Assembly: GCA_022843905.1 (NCBI GenBank)
Contig: JALHMT010000012.1
Coordinates: 62,001-126,000 of the forward strand
Direction: 5' to 3'
Source of the DNA: Rubrivivax sp.
GTDB lineage: Bacteria; Pseudomonadota; Gammaproteobacteria; Burkholderiales; Burkholderiaceae_C
DNA: 64,000 bases
In this document: piece after piece, positions 53,465 through 62,801 of the stretch
Position numbering within the stretch: the first letter of the stretch is position 1
Layout of the letters: every line of letters begins with the position of its first letter
Notes under the pieces: generated by a model
Seen by the model: only the letters and a program-made list of their open reading frames with translations
What the model was told of the DNA's origin: nothing
The model's database searches: none
Program-made: the position numbers and the translations under genes

Positions 53465-53934
53465 GACCGAACCACCCAGACGCCCTTCAAGCCCGCATCG
53501 CTCAACTGCGTGGCCATTGCGGTGGCCTGCTGCAGGTCGCGCGATTGCACCAGCACCGGCAGGCCCTCGGGCAGGCCGGGCAGGCCGGCGAGGTCGCCCG
53601 CCGTGGCCCGTGCGTGGGCAGACAGCGCGACGGCCAGCGCCTCGGCCCCGCCCCCAGGGCCATCGAGATCGACCCGCAGCGCGCGCGGGCCCAGGGCTGC
53701 CGCCAGCGCCTCTGCCTGGGTGGCTGAGGCATAGCGCAGCGTGCGCGTGCGCACCGATGCCGTGTCGGGCGTGGCGCCCGGCAAACTCGGCATGAAGCGG
53801 CCTTCGTCGTCCAGCAGCGGCCACTCCACTTTGGTGGCCGTGGCCGTTGCGCCGTCCGCCGCATCCAGCGTTCCGCCACCGCAGGCGGCCAGAGCGGCGC
53901 AGGTGCTCAACATCAGCAAAGGACTAGTTTTCAT
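53461..53934 (-). CDS. small lipoprotein, unidentified
   Basis: A 157-residue lipoprotein with lipobox LAAC at residues 15-18. The mature domain is alpha/beta, with a VDLDGPGGGAEALAVALSAHA helix and a C-terminal LSDAGLKGVWVV strand, resembling small SPOR/ferredoxin-like folds, but no family is clear. It is the first gene of a two-gene leftward unit; an inverted repeat lies 61 bases upstream. Confidence 0.65.
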   Translation of the reverse strand: MKTSPLLMLSTCAALAACGGGTLDAADGATATATKVEWPLLDDEGRFMPSLPGATPDTASVRTRTLRYASATQAEALAAALGPRALRVDLDGPGGGAEALAVALSAHARATAGDLAGLPGLPEGLPVLVQSRDLQQATAMATQLSDAGLKGVWVVRS

Positions 53935-53994
53935 CGAGGGCTCCACGGGACGGCTTGTCCCTGGCACCGACTGTCCGGCCATGGAGTGGAACCT

Positions 53995-54016
53995 GTCCTT
54001 AATCGATCTAAAGGAC
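53995..54016. promoter_or_regulatory. inverted repeat upstream of the lipoprotein gene
   Basis: GTCCTT-N10-AAGGAC, a 6-base perfect inverted repeat in a locally AT-rich stretch (53990-54060), 61 bases before the lipoprotein start. A candidate operator. Confidence 0.3.
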
Positions 54017-54076
54017 GGCGTAAATCGTTATCAAGAGCGTTGGCGACGCCACCGATTTGCCGCAGGAAGATCGGCG

Positions 54077-54319
54077 CTATTCAGCATTGAGCGGCCGGCG
54101 AGGCCACAGGGTGAAGGCGTGTTGGTTCATGCCCGCGGCCAGCTGCAGCGTGCCGCAGATGCAGTCGCTGGCGGGGGTGGCGGCATAGGTCAGGCCCTCG
54201 GCCTTGAGCTTCTCGCCGGGCGCCAGCACCACGCCGTGGTCGAGCGCCATCGTGCCGGGGGTGTGGCCGATGCCGAACTGGGCCAGGCCGAGCCGATGGC
54301 CTGGATCGCCGCTCAGGCA
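54077..54319 (-). pseudogene. C-terminal stub of an unidentified protein
   Basis: An 80-codon frame from just after a TGA to TAG at 54077 reads as clear protein: [20 protein letters not shown], then [34 protein letters not shown] and a final [11 protein letters not shown]. There is no start codon or signal peptide, so the 5' part is missing. The family is not recognised. The rest of 53935-54416 shows only the inverted repeat. Confidence 0.4.
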
Positions 54320-54416
54320 TCATTAATGTGCCGGCCACGATGGCCGATATCAGGGCGACCATGGCCTCGTCGCGGTCCGGGACGCAAGCGCGTCCGGGGC
54401 CACGGGGCCTTCCTGC

Positions 54417-56243
<1,827 letters not shown>

Positions 56244-56282
56244 CGCCTGCCTCGTGCGGCAGTGCCGCTGGCCGCGTCGGGG

Positions 56283-56450
56283 TCACGGCGCGAACATGGC
56301 CTGCAGGGTTTGCAGCGTTGCAGCCAGCGTGACCGGTCGCAGCGCACCCAATCGCTTGACGGCCGTGCCCTCCAGCCCCACCTGGGCCAGGATGGGTTTC
56401 GGGATCAGCACCCCCTGAGAGTTGCCCATCTTTCGGACTGCCACTTCCAT
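56283..56450 (-). CDS. orphan MazE/AbrB-like antitoxin with replaced C terminus
   Basis: A 55-residue protein. Residues 1-30 read as the swapped-hairpin DNA-binding domain of MazE/AbrB antitoxins: EVAVRKMGNSQGVLIPKPILAQVGLEG. After this the family pattern (acidic LRLEDGRIVLxP) is lost and replaced by an unrelated tail, likely from a deletion or frameshift. No MazF-like toxin is encoded next to it. ATG 56450. It probably no longer neutralises a toxin, though DNA binding may persist. Confidence 0.55.
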   Translation of the reverse strand: MEVAVRKMGNSQGVLIPKPILAQVGLEGTAVKRLGALRPVTLAATLQTLQAMFAP

Positions 56451-56564
56451 GACCGTGCTCCCTGACTTCCATGGAAGTACGACGGTAGCACCAGGGGTGT
56501 TCAGTGCGGGCGTCGGTCGTTCCCACTCCGATGGGCCCGCCCGCGCCCCTCGTCTTGGCGGGGC

Positions 56565-58133
56565 TCAGCGTCCGGCATGGGGGATGGACAGGGTGCAGTC
56601 GAGGTGTGGGGCGATGAGTTGTGCAAGGGCGACGGCGATGGCGGGGTTGAGGTTGGGCGAGATGGGGCGGGCATCGAGGTAGATGCGGCCAGTGTCGACG
56701 CGGAGGATGGCGTCGTCCTGCAGCGGGAGGTTGGCGGAACGGCCGGCGATGCCGCGCACGGTGTGGACGCCGGTGCGTGAGACGTGGAGGGTGCGTGGTT
56801 CCTGGAGTGCCCACTGCCACAGCAGGGGGACGGGCGTGGTGACGACGAGCAGCGTCGACCACGGGTGCCAGCTCAGCAGCCAGACCAAGGTGAGGTCGAC
56901 GCCGGGAATCTGCAGCAGGGACGCGGCGATGGTGCCCACGGCTGCGGATGAAGTGGGTTCCCAGCCAAGGCCATGGAGGTGCAACAGGACCCACGTCAGG
57001 GCTGCCGAGAGCACGACGGATACGGCCAGCAACAGGCCTGTGCGCTGGGCGGGATATTCGACGTGCAGGTGGCTCCCGCTGTTGTCCACGCGAATGCCGG
57101 CGGCGTGCAGCAGGTCCAGAGCGGCTGCGGTGTCTGCCGGCAAGGGGCGCGAGACGCCGTTTTTCTGGCGCGACGCTGGGCGGTAGTCGCCGGCGAAATC
57201 GTTGAGCTCGCGCGGCTGGGATTTCAGGCCCTCGGCGCAAGCGTCGGCGATTTCACACACGGTCGCGATGCGCTCGACCTCGGCCGCGAGGTCGTCGGCG
57301 CGTGGAAGTGCGCCGTAGGGATAGAGCTGCGCCGATGCGGTTGGACCGTCGAGTGCACCGATGACGCCGTCGCGATCGAGGACCAGACGCAGCGCCCCGC
57401 TCTTGGGGAGTCGGCGCGCGATGTCGACCAGGCACGCCGCAAGGTGGGTCGGAATGGCTGCGCGTGCGGCCGTGTCGGAGGTCGCCCAGACATTGAAGAT
57501 CTTGTCGAACTCGGCTTCGCCCCTTGAACGCGTGGTGAATCCGGCGCTGCCGGGTGGCACGGGCCGTTCGTGAACGGCGCGGGTGGCGATCACGACGGGT
57601 TCGGTCAGCGGCAGGCTGGCACCGAACTCGAACAGGGTGCCGCAGAACAGGCGCTCATCGCGTCGGTTGTCGCTGCGCTCATGGACGCGGAAGGTCTCGC
57701 CGACGCACAGCGCGACGGGCAAGCCGCTGCAGTGCAGGCGTACGAGTCCGTGAAACTCGCGGCGTGGCGCGAACAGGAAAAAGCCAGCGCGATTCAGGCT
57801 GTGGTCGCTGAGGCGCCCGTGTACATCGATCTGCGCGTGTGGCCAGGCTTCGCGCAGCAAGGCGTCGAGTACGTGCTCGCGGAAGCTGCGGCGGAGTGTG
57901 GTCAGCGCTTCCCACGCGATCACTCCGCTCAGCACGGTGACGACGAAGAGCACGATGATGCCCCACTGCGGGACGGATTCTTCGAGGAAGACCACCGCCC
58001 AGCCATAGGCGCCGGTGGCGACGAAGCAGGTGAATAGCAGGGCCAAGCTGATGCGCGGCCAGCGCCGCTTTGCCTTCAACCAAGGCAGGTAGGCGGTGGT
58101 GTAGCGGCCAGGTATGGAGATCGCCGGACGCAT
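56565..58133 (-). CDS. DUF3137-like membrane protein
   Basis: A 522-residue protein. Helices at about 28-48 and 57-77 precede a soluble domain with FFLFAPRREFHGLVRL and FCGTLFEF-type strands, which resemble DUF3137. Further helices lie near residues 366-388, 395-415 and 424-450. ATG 58133 begins 33 codons inside the longer frame and just before the basic LKAKRRW stretch. Function is unknown. It is separated by a compositional break from the pentapeptide gene. Confidence 0.6.
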   Translation of the reverse strand: MRPAISIPGRYTTAYLPWLKAKRRWPRISLALLFTCFVATGAYGWAVVFLEESVPQWGIIVLFVVTVLSGVIAWEALTTLRRSFREHVLDALLREAWPHAQIDVHGRLSDHSLNRAGFFLFAPRREFHGLVRLHCSGLPVALCVGETFRVHERSDNRRDERLFCGTLFEFGASLPLTEPVVIATRAVHERPVPPGSAGFTTRSRGEAEFDKIFNVWATSDTAARAAIPTHLAACLVDIARRLPKSGALRLVLDRDGVIGALDGPTASAQLYPYGALPRADDLAAEVERIATVCEIADACAEGLKSQPRELNDFAGDYRPASRQKNGVSRPLPADTAAALDLLHAAGIRVDNSGSHLHVEYPAQRTGLLLAVSVVLSAALTWVLLHLHGLGWEPTSSAAVGTIAASLLQIPGVDLTLVWLLSWHPWSTLLVVTTPVPLLWQWALQEPRTLHVSRTGVHTVRGIAGRSANLPLQDDAILRVDTGRIYLDARPISPNLNPAIAVALAQLIAPHLDCTLSIPHAGR

Positions 58134-58704
58134 GGGCAGACAGGATTTGGGCGGGAGCGAGTATAGGTGTGGGGGTGGGTGGCGGGGTTGTTGGGTTGCC
58201 GATGGGGACGTCGGTGATCTCAGCGATGTCACGTCGGCTGGCCTGCTTGTGAAGCTGGGGCGCGAGCGACGACAGCTTTGTGGCGACCCAACCGTGCTGG
58301 TGATGGTGTTCTATCGACCCTGAGCGGATACAGCGATCCCAAGATTCGCATCCGAGAAGCGGACGTTGCCAGCGTCGACGGCTTTGCTGCCACTCCTAAG
58401 TATCAGACCGCGAATTTCGGGACCTTCAATTCGCCTACATCCGTTGGTTACACGGAATTACCCGCCCATGGGTCGATGATTGGGCCCCGCTCGGATAGCA
58501 ACGTATGTCCCAACTAAAACTGCTAACAGCAGAAGCTGCTCGAAGCGATTCTGCCCTTTCCCAGAGTTCGTGGGTGCCAACAAAAGTATACCGCCTAATG
58601 GAGATTGCAGTTCATGGCGAATCTGACGTTTGAGCCAATTGGACCGTTGGGGTATGCTGGCATTTGCCGCAACAAAAAACACCGTGTCGGCATGCTAGTG
58701 CCAC
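58134..58704. other. 570-base non-coding stretch at the edge of a low-GC segment
   Basis: GC content drops from about 58300 onward. A GTG-started 74-codon minus-strand frame at 58458-58682 contains one hydrophobic run (FEQLLLLAVLVGTYVAIRAG) but no ribosome-binding site, so it is not called. No tRNA or attachment repeats were found. Confidence 0.4.
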
Positions 58705-60714
58705 CTATTCTAGGAATGTAGCCATCCCCTGGGTCAGGTGTGCAGATCCGCTCTGACATAAGTCTCGCTCCATTCTGGACTCGAGTTCACGGAACGCAAG
58801 CTTGTGAATCGACGGTTCAAAATATATCATGCTCGTACCCTGCAAGCGAAACTCAGGTAGTTCAATGACCCAACCTCGTTTGAGCCCAGTTATTATTGCC
58901 TTAAAGGAATCGGTGGCAGTGAACGGACTGCAGGCGAGTTCGTAAAACACATTTAAGTAGGCAAGCACATAGTCATCGGTTAACGCAGAACTACAACGAC
59001 CTTCGGACGTACATGCCATTTGATCGTATTGCCTGAGTGGTCCGTCCTGAGTGATACGGCCTTCGTCGGACACCAACGAAGCCCGAAGCCCGCTGAGTCG
59101 GAGCTCTTTTGCTTCATTTGTAGTTATTGGCCCCACAAGCACGGAGTTGCGGATTGCTAGAGCCCAGTCGTACGGGTCAGGTGTCGACGCGGTATTGGCG
59201 GAAACTCGAACATTTCGAAGTAAACTTCCGCGAAATCCGGCTTGGACGTTTGATCCTCTAAAGCGGACCGAGTACAGAAAGGCTAAACTGAAGTCGGTCC
59301 CTATCATGCTCGAAGCGTCGAACGAGACTCTTCTTATGGTGGCTGAGATCAGCCTCGTGGAGTCCAGCTCTGCCTCTCGAATGTGTAGATCTTCAAGTAT
59401 TGCGCCTGCTAGATTTGCCTCGCTGAGGTCAGTTTGGTACAAATAACTGCGGCGCAGTTCAGCACCTGGTGCACTGATCCGGCTGAGATTGGCACGCTCT
59501 AAGCTGACGTTGCGAAAGATGGCGCCTGTTAAATCGGCCTCAGCGAGATTGACGCCGACTAAAGGAAGATCGGAGAAACTTGCGTACCTGAGAGCGCGAC
59601 CCCGCAGATCAATGCCTTCAAATCTAGCTTCGGCGGTCTTTTGCGACGATCCTGGGGTGGTTTCAGTTGGTGAGAACCATTCCGAGTCATTCCGCGAGTT
59701 GATTCGATGACTTCCGCTTAAGTGAATCGTTCGTCTGAAAGGACTGGAGGCGTTGTGGAACAGTAGCGCGGTCGGCAAGTATGTTGTCATCCCGAGAGGG
59801 ACTTCTCCTCGCAAAGGCCAGTCGTTTTGAATGGAGCCACCGCCGGGATGCCGTGTGATTATAGGGATCCCAACCCAGGTAAAGTGGTATGCCGCTTGCC
59901 CCACTATGTTGGAGCCACCGAAAAACGCATGTGCTCTAAGTATGCCGTCCTCAAGACTTTCGCCCGGAATCAGCGCCACGAAGAACGCGCAGAAGGTGCT
60001 TGCCAAGCCTGTAACTAACGTGATTCTTGCGAACGGCGCTTGGCGTTCGGACGCTAAAGCGTCTTGACGGATGAAAGTCCCCCTCAATCCACGCCTTGGA
60101 AGCACGCTAAGCCACCACTCCAGTCGGCCTCTAGCGGGGTCTGTGATGGATGGCCACAATAGGATAGTCAGAAGAACTGTGCAGGAAAGGGCCAGCCGCT
60201 GTGACCAAGTGACTGTCGCGATTTGTGCCGGCAGAAACCTGAGCAAAGCATAGATATGGATGGTGATAGGAACGACGATGACGGTTAGGCAGACGACCAC
60301 TCCTTGTAGTCGTTTGAAGACCGAGTCTGCAGAATGGCCGACAAGCCAGTTGGAGAATGTGAAGTTGGCGATCTGAGAATTGACGTCTTCACGCTCGGAG
60401 CGAATGGCTCCAAACAGCGACTCATTGATTCGATGCAGCTTCTGAGCAAGCATCTGCAAATGCAAGAGTAATTCAGCGTGTAGTATCGTGATTAGCCAGC
60501 CCACAACCAGAAAGAATGCTGACAGAGGGAGTTCAGTTTTTTCGATTAGGGGCAAAGGAACGGCCGCATCTCGGAGCAGTCTTTCATCGGTTGATCCTGC
60601 TGCGACTAGAAAAGTAAAGGCAGTCAGGGCCATCAGTGTTAGGTACACAGTGCGGACCACACCCGACGCCTCATTTGCTGACTTCAACAGTGTTGTGGCA
60701 GTCTCTGTGGTCAT
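58705..60714 (-). CDS. membrane protein with pentapeptide-repeat domain
   Basis: A 669-residue protein with five likely membrane helices (about 23-40, 63-85, 138-160, 172-190, 229-250). Residues 362-506 are pentapeptide repeats of the A(D/N)LxG type, such as ADLTGAIFRNVSLERANL, which fold as a right-handed beta-helix. The last 160 residues carry four cysteines and no known domain. ATG 60714 has AGGAG six bases upstream. Codon use is AT-rich compared with both neighbours, suggesting transfer. No function is known for this architecture. Confidence 0.75.
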   Translation of the reverse strand: MTTETATTLLKSANEASGVVRTVYLTLMALTAFTFLVAAGSTDERLLRDAAVPLPLIEKTELPLSAFFLVVGWLITILHAELLLHLQMLAQKLHRINESLFGAIRSEREDVNSQIANFTFSNWLVGHSADSVFKRLQGVVVCLTVIVVPITIHIYALLRFLPAQIATVTWSQRLALSCTVLLTILLWPSITDPARGRLEWWLSVLPRRGLRGTFIRQDALASERQAPFARITLVTGLASTFCAFFVALIPGESLEDGILRAHAFFGGSNIVGQAAYHFTWVGIPIITRHPGGGSIQNDWPLRGEVPLGMTTYLPTALLFHNASSPFRRTIHLSGSHRINSRNDSEWFSPTETTPGSSQKTAEARFEGIDLRGRALRYASFSDLPLVGVNLAEADLTGAIFRNVSLERANLSRISAPGAELRRSYLYQTDLSEANLAGAILEDLHIREAELDSTRLISATIRRVSFDASSMIGTDFSLAFLYSVRFRGSNVQAGFRGSLLRNVRVSANTASTPDPYDWALAIRNSVLVGPITTNEAKELRLSGLRASLVSDEGRITQDGPLRQYDQMACTSEGRCSSALTDDYVLAYLNVFYELACSPFTATDSFKAIITGLKRGWVIELPEFRLQGTSMIYFEPSIHKLAFRELESRMERDLCQSGSAHLTQGMATFLE

Positions 60715-61043
60715 TGCTACTCCTAGTGGGCCTCGCGCTCCAGCACGGGCGCACCCTCGGTGGATCTCTTTACTGTGGTCCCTACGGTGCGACAAGGTCT
60801 GGGCTTTAAGGCCTAAAGTTCGAGCCAACGAAGCGCTTGTTTATCCTGGCAGTTCACGATGGCGGGGAGCACCGGTGCCGGTGAAGATGCTGCCATGAAT
60901 CAGACGTTCTTTGCCTGCTCCGAGTACTCAAACAGGAAGCGCCAGACGCGGCGCGCGTTCAAAGTTCCCCCATCAACACTCGTGATGAGGCGAGGCGGTG
61001 GAGGTACTCAGACAATGGCGCGTCTACGCCAAACGGAGGAATC
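60715..61043. other. 329-base gap, no gene seen
   Basis: GC rises again across this stretch. I see no supported gene, terminator or tRNA. A GGAGGA at 61035-61040 serves the following GTG start. The two flanking genes are divergently transcribed, so their promoters must lie here. Confidence 0.4.
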
Positions 61044-62462
61044 GTGCGTTCACTTTGCCGAATCTCGATCCTTAGCATCTTCTGCGGAGCCCTGATCGCC
61101 ATGACCGACCCCACTGTTGCCCAGACCCAGGCCGATCTTGACAAAGCCACCCTAGCGGCGAACATCGCCGAACAGGAAAGGAAGGCGGCCGATTCGAAGA
61201 AAGCGGCTGCCACTGCGGCAGCCGACGCAGCCGCCGCGGCGTCGAAGGCAGCCAACGATCTGGCCAAGAACAAGGCTGAAAGTGACAAGGCCAGGGCCGA
61301 TGCGGACAAGGCCACCGCCGACGCCGACAAGGCGCGCGTCGACGTCGACAAGGCGAAGTCCGACGCCGGCAAGGCCGCTGCCGATGCGGACAAGGCCAAG
61401 GCCGACGCGGACAAGGCCGTGTTCGATAGCGTAAAGGCGGGTCTGCCAGCGCCGCCGGACCCGACCAAGTACAAGATCGAGAAGCCTGCAGCTCCGGCGC
61501 TCGGGGCCACCATCGGGCGCCTGACCTACCAGCAGGCAGTTAAGCTGGCAGGCAAGATCGGCCCGAAAGTGGCCGCTGCTGCCGCGGGTAGCACACTGGT
61601 GGCCGACGATGCCAAGGTGCGCACTCTGATGGCCATGGGCACGGCCACTAGAGAAGGCCTGCTGACGGCCAAGTCAGGCCTGGACGGCCAGATTGAGGCC
61701 CTGCAGAACCGGATGAAGGGTCAGCCGATGACCGCGTTTTCCTCCGGCACCGCGTTGGCAATCGGATCCTTGCTGGAGAACGTACTGGCCTATGCCACGA
61801 TCCTGCGTACGCAGTACGGTTTTGCCACAGTGTCCGCCACGACCAACGCCGAGGCCACGCTGACCGCCTCGGTGCTGGGACAGCTGGCCGGACAGTTAAG
61901 CTTCGTCGACGCGGATGGCGCGTTGCCGCAGGCCAGCTCTGAGGTGGCCGGTCGGCTGGGGGGTCTGCGTAACACGATCCTGACCGCCCGCACCGCTATC
62001 AGCGATGCGGCCCGGTGGTCGAAGGAGCGACGCGATGCTGCGCCTGTGGGCACTACGGACGCGGAGAAGGCGGCCTTCCGTGCTGCCAACACACGAGCGG
62101 CCGATGAGGTGGACCGCTTAGCCGAAGCGCTGGGCAAGGCTGTCGACGAAGCGCAGAAGCTTACCGCCGCGCTGTTTGTCGTCGACGCGCAGGGCAACAC
62201 GGCCTATGACGCCGCGCAGCGTGGGGAGGCCTTGACCAAAACGCTGACCAGCGGCGGCAAGGTCATGACCTTGACCTTGAAGGTGATTTCTTCGGACGTC
62301 GACACAGTGGCCACGGACGGCCTGTTCTCGCGTTTCAAGGTTTATGCCGGCAACACCACCATCGGCCGCTGGAAGCTGGTCGACAGCACCGGTAAGCTAA
62401 TCAGCGCAGGCGCCGAGATGGAACAGCAGGGGCCGGAGCGGGTGCAGTTGACCGACAACTAG
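61044..62462 (+). CDS. secreted coiled-coil protein with alanine/lysine repeat stalk
   Basis: A 472-residue protein with GTG start and a signal peptide (about 1-27, ending TVAQT). Residues 30-135 are a long coiled coil rich in A, D and K, containing tandem DKAKADADKA-type seven-residue units. The remainder is predicted helical (140-390) with a C-terminal beta region (FSRFKVYAGNTTIGRWKLVDS). It resembles surface or periplasmic stalk proteins; no enzyme motif is seen. It converges with the protease pair and ends 23 bases from the small gene stop. Confidence 0.7.
   Translation: MRSLCRISILSIFCGALIAMTDPTVAQTQADLDKATLAANIAEQERKAADSKKAAATAAADAAAAASKAANDLAKNKAESDKARADADKATADADKARVDVDKAKSDAGKAAADADKAKADADKAVFDSVKAGLPAPPDPTKYKIEKPAAPALGATIGRLTYQQAVKLAGKIGPKVAAAAAGSTLVADDAKVRTLMAMGTATREGLLTAKSGLDGQIEALQNRMKGQPMTAFSSGTALAIGSLLENVLAYATILRTQYGFATVSATTNAEATLTASVLGQLAGQLSFVDADGALPQASSEVAGRLGGLRNTILTARTAISDAARWSKERRDAAPVGTTDAEKAAFRAANTRAADEVDRLAEALGKAVDEAQKLTAALFVVDAQGNTAYDAAQRGEALTKTLTSGGKVMTLTLKVISSDVDTVATDGLFSRFKVYAGNTTIGRWKLVDSTGKLISAGAEMEQQGPERVQLTDN
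61280..61425 (+). repeat. in-gene 21-base repeats encoding the coiled coil
   Basis: Degenerate tandem repeats, GCCGACGCGGACAAGGCC-like units of 21 bases, encode the repeated ADADKAK heptads. The units differ mostly in third positions, showing selection on the protein. Confidence 0.6.
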
Positions 62463-62485
62463 CCGCCAGTGCCTGAACTGGTGGA

Positions 62486-62794
62486 CTATTCGTTCGCCAG
62501 TGAAGGAGGCGGCAGGATATCCACGTAGTCGATCAAACCGGTCAGCGCGTGGTCGCGGGGCGAAACGACGATGCCCGATCCTGCAGCCTGGCCAAGCGTG
62601 ATACCGAGCTGTTCTTCGAAGCGTTGCGGGTCCCCCTGCACACTGACGCCGAAGCGCCCGGCGCGGATGACGTGGAAGCCCAGGCCCCTCAACGAATCGG
62701 CCGCCCGTTGCACACGCGCCGGCTCCGGGCGCTGCTTGTCGTCGCCACTGGACGCCATGACGTGCACCGTTGCCGTGATCTGGGTTTTCGACAT
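62486..62794 (-). CDS. small protein resembling a detached protease propeptide
   Basis: A 102-residue protein starting 7 bases after the subtilisin-like protease stop, so co-translated with it. It has a beta-alpha-beta pattern: ITATVHVMA strand, helix VQRAADSLRGLGFHVIRAG, GVSVQGDPQRFEEQLGI. This is the ferredoxin-like layout of subtilisin/sedolisin propeptides and I9 inhibitors, where the helix and GxxxF.xxFG strand fold against the protease. The final residues LPPPSLANE could insert in the active site. The assignment is from fold pattern; I did not search databases. Confidence 0.5.
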   Translation of the reverse strand: MSKTQITATVHVMASSGDDKQRPEPARVQRAADSLRGLGFHVIRAGRFGVSVQGDPQRFEEQLGITLGQAAGSGIVVSPRDHALTGLIDYVDILPPPSLANE

Positions 62795-62801
62795 TGCCAA
62801 A

